A stretch of 64,000 nucleotides of DNA from Jiangella endophytica (GTDB lineage: Bacteria > Actinomycetota > Actinomycetes > Jiangellales > Jiangellaceae). The notes below the pieces were generated by a model. The model saw only the letters and a program-made list of their open reading frames with translations, ran no database searches and was not told where the DNA came from. The DNA is taken from positions 458,085 to 522,084 of the forward strand of contig NZ_QVAI01000004.1 of assembly GCF_003427025.1 (NCBI RefSeq), in the 5' to 3' direction. Below are positions 41,608 through 50,647 of this stretch, piece by piece. How positions within the stretch are numbered: the first letter of the stretch is position 1; every line of letters starts with the position of its first letter. The position numbers and the translations under genes were made by a program.

Positions 41608-42762
41608 TCACTTCTCATGGTGTCGTGGTTCGATGGGTCGCTTGGTGGGGGTGGGGCCGGCCTCGAGGTCCTTCCTGAGGCTCTGTGCGGCGGCCGCGGC
41701 CGCCCGGGCTTCCTTCAGCCGCTCCTGGCCGCGGTCGAGCATGACCGCGAGGACGATGACCAGGCCCTTGATCACCATCTGCCAGAAGCTCGAGACGCCG
41801 ACCATGACCAGCCCGTCGGACAGGAAGCCGATGACGAACGCGCCGATCAGCGCGCCCTTGACCGTGCCTCGCCCGCCGGCCAGCGAGGCGCCGCCGATGA
41901 CCACGGCGGCAATCGCGTTCAGCTCGAAGGTCTGGCCGGTCTGCGGCGCCGCCGACGTGAGCTCCGAGGCGATGATGAGCCCGGCCATCGCCGCGCAGAC
42001 CCCGGAGATCATGTAGACGCGCATCTTGACCTTGCGGACGGGCACGCCGGCGAGGTCGGCCGCCCGCTCGTTGCCGCCGGTCGCGTAGACCCAGCGGCCG
42101 AACCGGGTCCTGGTCATCAGCAACCCGATCAGGATCGCGAACAGGACCATGATCCAGATCGCCGTCGGGATACCGAGCGGCCGTCCGGTGCCGAGGAACG
42201 AGAACCCGGTGTTGCCCAGTTCCGGGTCGCCCTGCAGCCGGGGGAAGGTGGCGCCGTCGGAGATCAGCAGCGCCGCGCCCCTCGCGATGTACATCGTGCC
42301 GAGCGTCGCGATGAACGGCGCGACGTTGAATCTGGTGATGAGAATGCCGTTGAGCGCTCCCACCGCCATCCCGACCGCCAGTGAGATCACGACGACGACC
42401 CACACCGCCGGGTACGCCGTCGTGTCGAACAACGACAGCTCCCAGCCCTGCAACAGCAGGCCGGCCACCACCCCCGACAGCCCGACGGTGGAGCCGATGG
42501 ACAGGTCGATGCCGGCCGTCGTGATCACCAGCAGCATGCCCAGCGCGAGGATCGCGTTGTAGGCGACGTGCCGGGTCATCGTGACCAGGTTCGACGGGTC
42601 CAGGAAGTTGTCCGACAGCAGGCTGAACACGATGATCAGCACGATCAGCGCGACGAACGCCCGCTGGTCGAGCAGGAACTCGCCGAGCCCTCTCTTGCGC
42701 TCGGAGATCCGTGCGGACCGGTCGCTCTCGACGTCGGTCCGTTCCTTCGCCGTCGTGCTCAT
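41608..42762 (-). CDS. RbsC-type sugar ABC permease
   Basis: The 384-residue protein has about ten hydrophobic helices and the BPD-2 motif of ribose-type permeases (NVAPFIATLGTMYIARGAAL, and GGASLAGGRGTVKGALIGAF in the EAA-like loop). ATG at 42762 overlaps the RbsA-type stop by 4 bp. It forms the importer channel with the 517-residue ATPase. Confidence 0.92.
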   Translation of the reverse strand: MSTTAKERTDVESDRSARISERKRGLGEFLLDQRAFVALIVLIIVFSLLSDNFLDPSNLVTMTRHVAYNAILALGMLLVITTAGIDLSIGSTVGLSGVVAGLLLQGWELSLFDTTAYPAVWVVVVISLAVGMAVGALNGILITRFNVAPFIATLGTMYIARGAALLISDGATFPRLQGDPELGNTGFSFLGTGRPLGIPTAIWIMVLFAILIGLLMTRTRFGRWVYATGGNERAADLAGVPVRKVKMRVYMISGVCAAMAGLIIASELTSAAPQTGQTFELNAIAAVVIGGASLAGGRGTVKGALIGAFVIGFLSDGLVMVGVSSFWQMVIKGLVIVLAVMLDRGQERLKEARAAAAAAQSLRKDLEAGPTPTKRPIEPRHHEK

Positions 42763-44312
42763 GCCCGGTCGCCTCCGCTCGTGGTGCGGCCGTCCAGGGA
42801 CTCGCCGGAGGCGGCCATGATGTCCTCGCGTGTCGTGGTTCTGGGGTCGAACTCGCCCGCCACCCGCCCGCGCGACAGGACGACGATCCGGTCGGCGGCG
42901 TGCAGCACCTCCTCGACCTCGGAGGTGGCGAAGAGCACCCCGCGGCCCTCCTTGGCCTGCTGGGCCATGAGGGCGAAGATGTCCGCCTTCGCGCCGACGT
43001 CGATCCCGCGGGTGGGCTCGTCCAGCACGATGACCCGTGGCGAGGTCATGAGGACCTTCCCGACCACGACCTTCTGCTGGTTGCCGCCGGACAGCGAGCC
43101 GATCTCCGCGTCCGGCCCGGCGGCCTTCACCCGGACGGCGGACATCATCTGGCGCACGGCCGCCGTCTCCGACTGCCGGTTCAGCACCAGTCCCTTGAGG
43201 AAACCGCCCAGCGCCGCGAGCGACAGGTTGCGGCCGACGCTGAGCGCCTGCACGAGGCCGTCGCGCTGGCGGTCCTCCGGGACGAGGGCCAGGCCGCGCC
43301 GGATCCGCTCGGCGATGCTCAGCCCGGTCATCGACGTCCCGGCCAGCCGTATGTCGCCCGACACGACCTGGTTCCGGCCGGCCAGCGCCTCCAGCAGCTC
43401 GGTCCGGCCGGCGCCCATGAGGCCGTAGAGGCCGACGACCTCGCCCTCGTGGACGGTCAGCGAGACGCCACGCACCGCCAGCCGGCCCGCGTTCTCGGGA
43501 TCGGCGACGACGACGTCGCGCAGCTCGAGCAGCGGGTCGCCCGGCGCGAACGCCATGGGCGCGTAGAGATCGCTCTGGTCGCGCCCGACCATGTTCTCGA
43601 CGATCCAGGACAGGTCGACGTCGCGCATCGGCGCCGACGCCACCACCGCGCCGTCGCGCAGGACCACCGCGTCGTCGGCGATCTCCAGGCACTCGTCGAG
43701 GTGGTGCGAGATGTAGACGACCGCGACGCCGTGGGCGGTGAGGTCGCGGATCACCCGGAACAACACCTGCACCTCCGCCGCGGACAGCGCCGACGTGGGC
43801 TCGTCCATGACGAGCACCCGGGCGTCCTCGCTGAGCGCGCGGGCGATCTCGACCAGCTGCTGCTGGCCCAGCCGCAGCTCGCCGACCGGACGTCGCGGAT
43901 CGATCGGCTCCTCCAGCCGCTCGAACAGCGCCCGGGCGAGCTCGCGCTGCTCGGCGTAGTCGACGATCCCGGCCCGGCCGCGCTCGCGGCCCATGAAGAT
44001 GTTGTCGGCCACCGACAGGTTCGGGCAGAGGTTCAGCTCCTGGTGGATGATCGCCACGCCCTGGCTGACCGCGTCGGACGGCGACTCGAACCGCACCGGG
44101 TGCCCGTCCAGCTCCAGCCGCCCCGTGGTCGGCTGTTCGACGCCGGCGAGGATCTTCATCAGGGTCGACTTGCCGGCGCCGTTCTCACCGAGCAGGGCGA
44201 TGACCCGGCCGGCGCGGACCTCGAAGTCGACGCCGCGAAGAGCGTGCGTGCCGCCGTAGACCTTGCTGACCGACTGGGCGCGCATGACGACGTCGCTCAC
44301 GGCCCCGCTCAT
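42759..44312 (-). CDS. RbsA-type sugar ABC ATPase (two ATPase domains)
   Basis: The 517-residue protein contains two ABC domains. The N-terminal one has Walker A LLGENGAGKST, signature LRLGQQQLVEIARAL and Walker B VLVMDEPTSAL. The second has a degenerate Walker A (GLMGAGRTE), signature LSGGNQQKVVVGKVL and Walker B VIVLDEPTRGID. This is the RbsA/XylG/AraG layout. It overlaps the DUF2291 gene by 4 bp. Confidence 0.94.
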   Translation of the reverse strand: MSGAVSDVVMRAQSVSKVYGGTHALRGVDFEVRAGRVIALLGENGAGKSTLMKILAGVEQPTTGRLELDGHPVRFESPSDAVSQGVAIIHQELNLCPNLSVADNIFMGRERGRAGIVDYAEQRELARALFERLEEPIDPRRPVGELRLGQQQLVEIARALSEDARVLVMDEPTSALSAAEVQVLFRVIRDLTAHGVAVVYISHHLDECLEIADDAVVLRDGAVVASAPMRDVDLSWIVENMVGRDQSDLYAPMAFAPGDPLLELRDVVVADPENAGRLAVRGVSLTVHEGEVVGLYGLMGAGRTELLEALAGRNQVVSGDIRLAGTSMTGLSIAERIRRGLALVPEDRQRDGLVQALSVGRNLSLAALGGFLKGLVLNRQSETAAVRQMMSAVRVKAAGPDAEIGSLSGGNQQKVVVGKVLMTSPRVIVLDEPTRGIDVGAKADIFALMAQQAKEGRGVLFATSEVEEVLHAADRIVVLSRGRVAGEFDPRTTTREDIMAASGESLDGRTTSGGDRA

Positions 44313-45007
44313 GGCGCCACCTCGATCGCCACCGGCACGATCGTCACGTGGTCGACCGCGCCGCCGGTGGCCGACGACCAGGTGAACGCGCCCGTGACGT
44401 CGACGCTCCGGCCGACCATGGTGGCGAGGTCGAGCGACTCGAACACGTGCTGGACGGCCTGCTCGTTGAGCTCGATCGCCACGTTCTGGTACTCGGTCTG
44501 GTTGACGAAGTCACCGAAGCTCACGTTCGCCCCGGCGTCGCGCAGAGCGGTCGACGAGCCCAGCGGCGGGATCGCGACCCCGGCCGTGATGCCCTCCGGC
44601 AGACCGGCGACGTCCAGTCCGACCTCGCCGAAGCCACCCTCCACGAGCGTCCCCGTGGCCTGCGTCGCGAACGAGAACGGCTTGCCCGCGTCCTCGCGGT
44701 GGCCGTACTCCTCCCCCGCGGCCTCGGGATCGGCGACGATGGCGGCGAGCAGCTCGTCCAGCGGGGTGGCCGCGTCCTCGATGGCCGGCACCACCGTGCC
44801 CTCGTAGTTCTGCTCGGCGTACTCGACCGCGGTGTCGGCGGCCTCCGCCTCGTCACCGGCCGAGACGAACCGGGTGTCGAACAGCATCAGCGCCACCAGC
44901 ACGACGCCGGCCGCTCCGGCGACGACAGCGGGCCGCCGCCACCAGGGCGCGGCCGCCACCGCGCGGCCGCCGTCCGGCGGGGCCGTGGTCCGGGTGTCCG
45001 TGCTCAT
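44309..45007 (-). CDS. DUF2291-family membrane-anchored protein
   Basis: The 232-residue protein has a single hydrophobic helix (about 26-45) and an extracytoplasmic domain with the DUF2291 pattern (VEYAEQNYEGTVVPAIEDAA, FGDFVNQTEYQNVAIELNEQ). DUF2291 proteins occur inside ribose-type sugar ABC operons; their task, perhaps assisting the binding protein or transporter, is not known. ATG at 45007 overlaps the kinase stop by 4 bp. Confidence 0.82.
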   Translation of the reverse strand: MSTDTRTTAPPDGGRAVAAAPWWRRPAVVAGAAGVVLVALMLFDTRFVSAGDEAEAADTAVEYAEQNYEGTVVPAIEDAATPLDELLAAIVADPEAAGEEYGHREDAGKPFSFATQATGTLVEGGFGEVGLDVAGLPEGITAGVAIPPLGSSTALRDAGANVSFGDFVNQTEYQNVAIELNEQAVQHVFESLDLATMVGRSVDVTGAFTWSSATGGAVDHVTIVPVAIEVAP

Positions 45008-46455
45008 CGAACCGCCTCCGTCGCGCTCGAGCGCCGCACCGCGTCGCGCCAACCGGCCCGCGCCTCCGCGCGGCGACCGGCGTCCAGCCGCGGCTCGTAC
45101 ACCCGCGCGACCGGCGCGGGCGCCCGGCCGGTCTCGCCGTGCTCGACGGCCCAGGCCAGCTGGGCCACGCCCAGCGCCGACAGCTCCGACGTCGCCGCGA
45201 CGGTCACCGGGCGGCCGAGCAGGTCCGCCTGCGTCTGCATGAGCAGCTCGCTCCGGCTGCCGCCGCCGTCGGCGCGCAGCTCGGTCAGTGGCGTGCTCTC
45301 CTGGTCGATCACCTCGACGACGTCGCAGACCTGGTGCGCGACGGCGTCGATCGCGGCCCGCGCGACCCGCGCCGGCGACGTGTCCCGGGCCAGCCCGAGC
45401 AGCAGCCCGCGGGCGCCCCGGTCCCAGTGCGGCGCGGCCAGGCCGGCGAACGCCGGCACCATGACCAGCCCGCCGGCGTCGTCCACCGTCGCGGCGAGCG
45501 CCGCGACCGCCTCGCCGTCGGCCACCCCGACCATGCCCGCCGTCGTCTCCAGCGCCGCGCCCGTGGCCAGGATGTTGCCCTCCAGCGCGGCGACCGGCTC
45601 GGCCAGCTGCCAGGCCAGCGTCGTCGAGAGGCGGTCGGAGAACCCGTCGACACCGTCGGCCGGCGCCATCACCGACGACCCGGTGCCGTAGGTGGCCTTC
45701 GCGGTGCCCGGTGTGTGGCAGCCCTGCGCGTACAGCGCGGCGTGCGAGTCGCCGAGGACGGCCCGCACCGGGACACCGTCGGGCACCGCGCCGAACCCGG
45801 CCGTGACGCCGAAACCGGCGGCCGAGCCGCGCACCTCCGGCAGCAGCTCCGGCGCGATGCCGAACAGGTCGAGCAGCTCCGGGCTCCAGGCGGCCTTGCG
45901 GATGTCCAGCAGCAGCGTCCGCGACGCGCAGCCGATCTCCGTCGCGAAGACCGCGCCGCCGGTCAACCGATGCACGAGATAGGCGTCGACGGTGCCCAGG
46001 CAGACGTCGTCGCCGGGGTCGAGAGCGTCGACCAGCCAGCGCAGCTTCGGCGCGGAGAACATCGGGTCCAGCCGCAGGCCGGTGCGGGCCCGGATGTCCT
46101 CGCCGGCGCCCTCGGCGGCCAGCCGCGCACAGAACTCCGTCGTCCGCGCGTCCTGCCAGCCGATCAGCCGCGACAGCGGCCGGCCGGTCGACCGGCTCCA
46201 GGCCAGCACCGACTCGCGCTGCGCGGAGACGGTGACGCCGGCGACGGCGACCTCCGGGGCCGCGGCCAGGCACTGCGCCGCGGCGTCCAGCACACTGGTC
46301 CAGATGACGTCGGCGTCCTGCTCGAACCAGGCCGGACGCGGCAGATCGAGCGGCACGGCACTGGACCCGTACGCGAGCACGCGGCCGTCCTCCGCCACGA
46401 GCAACGCCTTGGTGTTCGTCGTGCCTTGGTCGATCGCCAGGAGCGCGTGAGGCAT
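45004..46455 (-). CDS. FGGY-family carbohydrate kinase (possible D-apulose kinase)
   Basis: The 483-residue kinase has both FGGY domains: LLAIDQGTTNTKALLV with DQGTTNTK phosphate loop, GWQDARTTEFC, GDSHAALYAQGCHTPG, ATYGTGSSVM and ELRADGGGSRSELLMQTQAD. It starts the leftward operon. Its partners (isomerase and split transketolase) are those of the apiose pathway, where the FGGY kinase makes apulose-4-phosphate. Xylulokinase, ribulokinase or erythritol kinase activity cannot be excluded from sequence. Confidence 0.88.
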   Translation of the reverse strand: MPHALLAIDQGTTNTKALLVAEDGRVLAYGSSAVPLDLPRPAWFEQDADVIWTSVLDAAAQCLAAAPEVAVAGVTVSAQRESVLAWSRSTGRPLSRLIGWQDARTTEFCARLAAEGAGEDIRARTGLRLDPMFSAPKLRWLVDALDPGDDVCLGTVDAYLVHRLTGGAVFATEIGCASRTLLLDIRKAAWSPELLDLFGIAPELLPEVRGSAAGFGVTAGFGAVPDGVPVRAVLGDSHAALYAQGCHTPGTAKATYGTGSSVMAPADGVDGFSDRLSTTLAWQLAEPVAALEGNILATGAALETTAGMVGVADGEAVAALAATVDDAGGLVMVPAFAGLAAPHWDRGARGLLLGLARDTSPARVARAAIDAVAHQVCDVVEVIDQESTPLTELRADGGGSRSELLMQTQADLLGRPVTVAATSELSALGVAQLAWAVEHGETGRAPAPVARVYEPRLDAGRRAEARAGWRDAVRRSSATEAVR

Positions 46456-46465
46456 CAGCCCGTCC

Positions 46466-46482
46466 CTGAATAGATTTTCAAC
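46466..46482 (+). promoter_or_regulatory. SorC-type operator before the kinase operon
   Basis: CTGAATAGATTTTCAAC matches the reverse complement of 46609-46625 at 16 of 17 positions. A further half-site CTGAATCAAT follows at 46484. It lies about 20 bp downstream of the leftward -10 element. Confidence 0.7.
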
Positions 46483-46608
46483 ACTGAATCAATCCTCGCC
46501 CATAGTGGGCGCCGCACGTTGCGGTGTCAAGCATTCGAGGCATCCCGAATCTCACTCTTGACACGTCTCCGCAACGAGCGATTAATGTCTGAGACATCTC
46601 TTTGCAGG

Positions 46609-46625
46609 GTTGAAATTCTATTCAG
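46609..46625 (-). promoter_or_regulatory. SorC-type operator before the first DUF1593 gene
   Basis: GTTGAAATTCTATTCAG is the inverted partner of the site at 46466. It lies 23 bp downstream of the rightward -10 element and 57 bp before the ATG at 46682. Confidence 0.7.
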
Positions 46626-46681
46626 CTCCATCGCTCCACCCCGTCATCGGTCACCGAAGACCAGCGCATGAGGAGGGCACG

Positions 46682-48160
46682 ATGAGCGACAACAAGCGCC
46701 TGCGCCGGATCGGCCTGAGCGCCGCCCTGGCCGGGCTGCTCGCCCCGCTGGGGCTCGGCAGCGCCACCGCGGACGAGCCCGCCGCCGGCCAGAACGCCAC
46801 GTCGAAGCCGCGGACGATCATCACGCAGGACGGCGAGGTGGACGACATGGACTCGTTCATCCGCTTCCTGTACTACGCGAACGAGTTCGACCTCGAGGGC
46901 ATCGTCTACTCCAGCTCGCGGTTCCACTGGGCCGGCGACGGCGCCGGAGTGCCGCCGTACAGGTGGACCGGAACCGCCTGGGTCGACGAGTACATCGACG
47001 CCTACGAGGAGCTCTACCCCAACCTGGTCCAGCATGCCGACGGCTACCCCACGCCCGACCAGCTGCGCGCGCTCTACACGATCGGCAACATCAGCAACGT
47101 CGGCGAGATGGAGCAGGTCACCGAGGGCTCCGAACACGTCAAGGAGGTCATCCTCGACGACGAGCCGGGGCCGCTCTACGTGCAGGTCTGGGGCGGCCTC
47201 AACACCGTCGCCCGCGCCCTGAAGTCGATCCAGGAGGAGTACGAGGGCACCGAGCGCTGGGAGGAGATCTCCGCCAAGGTCAACGAGAAGGTGGTGATCT
47301 ACAACATCCTCACCCAGGACTCCACTCTCGCCGACTACATCCGGCCGAACTGGCCGGACATCAGGATCATCGACAACCAGAGCCAGTTCTGGAGCTTCGC
47401 CTACCAGTGGACCCGGCGCGTCCCGGAGCCGTACCAGCGCTACCTTCGCGGCCCCTACATGGAGCAGAACTTCCTCGAAGGCCACGGCCCGCTGCTCCCC
47501 CACTACCGCACCTACCGCGACGGCAAGCCGACCCCCGGCGACGACGAGAACAATCGGTGGCGTCCCGACCAGAATCTGAGCTACGGCGTGCACGACTTCA
47601 TCTCCGAGGGCGACTCGCCGGCCTTCATGCACCTGCTCGACGTCAACGGGCTGCGCGCGCGGGAGAACCCGACGTGGGGCGGCTGGGGCGGCCGGTTCGC
47701 CGAGGTGGACTACGGCTGGCTCGACACCGCCGACCACAACCCGTTCACCGGGCAGAGCGACCGCAGCTTCCCGCAGACCCGCTGGGTCGACGCCATCCAG
47801 AACGACTTCGCGGCCCGGGCCGACTGGGGCGTGAGTGGCTTCGACGACGCGAACCACAACCCGCGCGCCCGTGTGCCGCAGGGCCTGGACCTCACCCGCA
47901 AGCCGGGCCAGCCGGTCGTGCTGACACCGCGTGTCACCGACCCGGACGGCGACGACGTCGCGCTCACCTGGTGGCAGTACCGCGAGGCCGGCACCTACCC
48001 GGGCTCCGTCGACCTGACGACCAACGCCGGCGGTGTCACCCGGTTCCGCGTCCCCGCCGACGCCCAGCCGGGTCAGACCATCCACCTGATCCTCGAGGCC
48101 ACCGACGACGGCACCCCCGCGCTCACGCATTACCAGCGCGTCGTCGTCACTGTCCGCTGA
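46682..48160 (+). CDS. Secreted DUF1593/Sde182 nucleoside-hydrolase-like protein, paralogue 1
   Basis: The 492-residue protein has an N-terminal signal (basic head, LSAALAGLLAPLGLG, cleavage near TADEP). A nucleoside-hydrolase-like domain follows: ITQDGEVDDMDSFIRFLYY (the acidic DxExDD calcium-type cluster), VQVWGGLNTVARALKSI and GWGGRFAEVDYGW. The C-terminal Sde182-type beta domain (from about 400) has DPDGDDVALTWWQYREAGTY. The family founder Sde182 of Saccharophagus binds cellulose. In this context it probably cleaves a furanoside outside the cell. ATG has AGGAGG upstream. It opens a three-paralogue run. Confidence 0.88.
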   Translation: MSDNKRLRRIGLSAALAGLLAPLGLGSATADEPAAGQNATSKPRTIITQDGEVDDMDSFIRFLYYANEFDLEGIVYSSSRFHWAGDGAGVPPYRWTGTAWVDEYIDAYEELYPNLVQHADGYPTPDQLRALYTIGNISNVGEMEQVTEGSEHVKEVILDDEPGPLYVQVWGGLNTVARALKSIQEEYEGTERWEEISAKVNEKVVIYNILTQDSTLADYIRPNWPDIRIIDNQSQFWSFAYQWTRRVPEPYQRYLRGPYMEQNFLEGHGPLLPHYRTYRDGKPTPGDDENNRWRPDQNLSYGVHDFISEGDSPAFMHLLDVNGLRARENPTWGGWGGRFAEVDYGWLDTADHNPFTGQSDRSFPQTRWVDAIQNDFAARADWGVSGFDDANHNPRARVPQGLDLTRKPGQPVVLTPRVTDPDGDDVALTWWQYREAGTYPGSVDLTTNAGGVTRFRVPADAQPGQTIHLILEATDDGTPALTHYQRVVVTVR

Positions 48161-48180
48161 CCACCCGGAGGTACGACGAA

Positions 48181-50607
48181 GTGAAGCCACGCACCGGTCT
48201 CGCGCTGCTCGCCGCGACGGCGTTGACGTCATCGTTCGTCATCACGGTCGCCGCCAGCGGATCCGCGGACCCCGGCATCGCACCCCCGGCCACAGCCGTT
48301 CAGCCGGACCGGGACAGGCCGCGGGTCATCGCGATGACCGACGGCGAGATCGACGACTGGTCGACGATGATGCGATTCCTGCTCTACTCGTCCGACTACG
48401 ACGTCGCCGGAATCGTCGAGACGAACTCGCAGTTCCAGCCGGTCGGGCATTCGGGCGAATCGTGGCTCGAGGACGAGATCGACGCCTACGAGGAGGTCTA
48501 CCCGAACCTCATCGTCCACCATCCCGACTACCCGACCCCGGACTACCTCCGCAGCGTCTCGGTGGTCGGCAACGAGACCCGCACCGACCTGATCCTGGCG
48601 CCGGACCAGATGACCACCAGGGACACCGACGGTGAGCGGTTGATCATCGACCGTCTCCTGGACGACGACCCGCGCCCGATCCTCTTCGGCGCCTGGGGCG
48701 GCGCCAACACCTTGGCGCAGGCGCTGTGGACCATCAGGAACGAGCACTCGCAGGCCGACTGGGACAAGGCGGTGGCCAAGACCCGGATCTATGCGATCTG
48801 GTACCAGGACAACGGCGGGCGCTGGATCGAGGAGAACTACCCCGAGATCCAGATCTTCGAAGCCTTCCGGTGGGACATGGCCTGGAACTACCGCGTCCTG
48901 CAGGGTCCGGCTCCCGACTGGATCAAGGAGATGATGGACACCCCGTGGCTGTACGAGAACATCAAGTCGAACCACGGCCCGCTGGGCGAGTTCTATCCGC
49001 AGGAATACACCTCTGAAGGCGACACCCCGGCCTTCATCGGCGCCGTCGGCAACGGACTCGGCGACGACTTCGCCTACGCGGACTTCACCCTCGGCGGCTG
49101 GGGCGGCCGAGGAGAGCTGGACGAGCCCTATCTGCTGCCCCACCACTACACCGACCGCTACACCATCGCCGACGACGGCGACGCCCACAAGCAGTACTGG
49201 CGCTGGCTCCCGGCCATCCAGAACGACTGGGCCGCCAGGGCCGACTGGATGGTCACACCGGCGTACGAGGATGCCAATCACCAGCCGGTGGTACGTGCCA
49301 AGGGAGCCACGAGGACCGTCGCCCAGCCGGGCGACGTGTTCACCCTCGACCTGCGCAAGTCGTCCGATCCCGACGGCGACGAGCTGTCGTTCGACTTCTG
49401 GCACTACGGTGACCAGGATTCGGTGTCGGCCGACGTGCCGGTCTCGCAGGACGGCTCGGGCCGCGCCAGCATCGTGATTCCGGACGAGCCGGGCACGCAG
49501 ATCCAGATCATCGGTGAGGTCACCGACGACGGCGATCCCGCTCTGACCACGTACCAGCGCTATCTCATCGATATCGGCACCGAGTACGTCAAGACCCCGG
49601 CCGAGCGTCCGGCCGACTCGATCGACTGGTCGGAGCCGGCGGCGATCTCGGGCGATGGCGACGTCAGCACCAACGGCACCCTGGTCAAGGCGGTCGACCT
49701 CACCGCGGGTGAGCCCGCCGCCTCCGTCACCGTCAACGGTGTCGAGTTCATGGGTTCTCCCTACGTGGCCGGCACGACGACCCTGGCCGGCGGGGACACC
49801 ATGTACGCCACCGACTCCGCGCCGATCTCGGGTCAGCTCAACCGGGTGCTCGCGGGTGCGACGTCGTTGTTGGGCGGAACCGGCCTGCAGCCCTTCGCCG
49901 GTCTCTCGCAGGACTACCGCGAGCTGCTGCGGACCGGCTTCTACAACGACGCGGACGAATCCGTCGCCGACGTCCGCCTGGGCAACTACTCGATTCCCGA
50001 GCGTTACACGGAACGCGCCGGGTACGACCTCACACTGACGGATCTGACGCCGGGCACCGAGTACGAGATCCAGCTCTTCGTCAACGACGACAGCACCCGT
50101 CGCATCGGCACGAGCCCGAATCTCCGGCTGACGACGATCGTGCGCGACCAGGGCGGTGAGGCGTCGCTGCGCCACAACGCCGCCGGGGTCGACGGATCGC
50201 CTGGGCAGTACGTCACCGGCCGGTTCACGGCGACCGAGACCACCAAGGTGATCCAGCTCGTGGGTGGTCCCGGCAAGGGCGGCACCGACCAGCGCTCGGC
50301 GCTGCTCAACGCCTACCAGCTACGTCAGGTCGAGGACGACCCGGGCGGTGACGCCTGCCCCGACGGCCACTCGCCCTCCGGGACCGTCGTCCTCGGCGAC
50401 GTCGACTCCGGCGTGGCGAACCACGAACGGCCCGACGGATGCACCCTGCTGGACCTGATCTTCGCGGCGGAGCCGTTCACCAACCACGGCGCCTTCGTCC
50501 GCCACGTCCAGCACATCACCACACAGTTCGTCGACGACGGTCTCCTGACCGTTCGCGAGCGCAGCCGGATCGTCCGCGCCGCCGGCAACTCCGACGTCGG
50601 ACGCTGA
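48181..50607 (+). CDS. Secreted DUF1593/Sde182-like protein, paralogue 2, with extra C-terminal modules
   Basis: The 808-residue protein has a signal (LALLAATALTSSFVITVAAS), the NH-like core with MTDGEIDDWSTMMRFLLYS and FGAWGGANTLAQALWTI, and a Sde182-type C-domain (DPDGDELSFDFWHYGD). About 340 more residues form a beta-rich module (VKAVDLTAGEPAASVTVNGV, FVNDDSTRRIG) and a Cys-bounded tail (CPDGHSPSGTVVLGDVDSGV ... CTLLDLIFAAEPFTNHGAFV) that I recall on several exported actinobacterial enzymes. It is the most divergent of the three and its codon use looks a little less GC-biased. GTG at 48181 is 20 bp after the previous stop. Confidence 0.85.
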   Translation: MKPRTGLALLAATALTSSFVITVAASGSADPGIAPPATAVQPDRDRPRVIAMTDGEIDDWSTMMRFLLYSSDYDVAGIVETNSQFQPVGHSGESWLEDEIDAYEEVYPNLIVHHPDYPTPDYLRSVSVVGNETRTDLILAPDQMTTRDTDGERLIIDRLLDDDPRPILFGAWGGANTLAQALWTIRNEHSQADWDKAVAKTRIYAIWYQDNGGRWIEENYPEIQIFEAFRWDMAWNYRVLQGPAPDWIKEMMDTPWLYENIKSNHGPLGEFYPQEYTSEGDTPAFIGAVGNGLGDDFAYADFTLGGWGGRGELDEPYLLPHHYTDRYTIADDGDAHKQYWRWLPAIQNDWAARADWMVTPAYEDANHQPVVRAKGATRTVAQPGDVFTLDLRKSSDPDGDELSFDFWHYGDQDSVSADVPVSQDGSGRASIVIPDEPGTQIQIIGEVTDDGDPALTTYQRYLIDIGTEYVKTPAERPADSIDWSEPAAISGDGDVSTNGTLVKAVDLTAGEPAASVTVNGVEFMGSPYVAGTTTLAGGDTMYATDSAPISGQLNRVLAGATSLLGGTGLQPFAGLSQDYRELLRTGFYNDADESVADVRLGNYSIPERYTERAGYDLTLTDLTPGTEYEIQLFVNDDSTRRIGTSPNLRLTTIVRDQGGEASLRHNAAGVDGSPGQYVTGRFTATETTKVIQLVGGPGKGGTDQRSALLNAYQLRQVEDDPGGDACPDGHSPSGTVVLGDVDSGVANHERPDGCTLLDLIFAAEPFTNHGAFVRHVQHITTQFVDDGLLTVRERSRIVRAAGNSDVGR

Positions 50608-50647
50608 CGCTTCTCCATCCACGACACACCCATGGAGGTGGCCCGCA

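Larger units (their letters stand above)
46456..46681. promoter_or_regulatory. Back-to-back promoters with symmetric SorC-type operators
   Basis: Minus-strand promoter: TTGACA (46525-46530), 17 bp, CACTAT (46502-46507). Plus-strand promoter: TTGACA (46558-46563), 17 bp, ATTAAT (46581-46586). CTGAATAGATTTTCAAC (46466-46482) and, inverted, GTTGAAATTCTATTCAG (46609-46625) lie downstream of each start point and differ at one position. One regulator would block both transcripts. Confidence 0.8.

Noticed and set aside
41608..43692. Extension of the RbsC frame upstream into the RbsA gene (and similar extensions of the DUF2291, isomerase and permease frames).
   Set aside because: The added residues are Arg/Gly-rich shadows; starts with 4-bp overlaps give normal family lengths.
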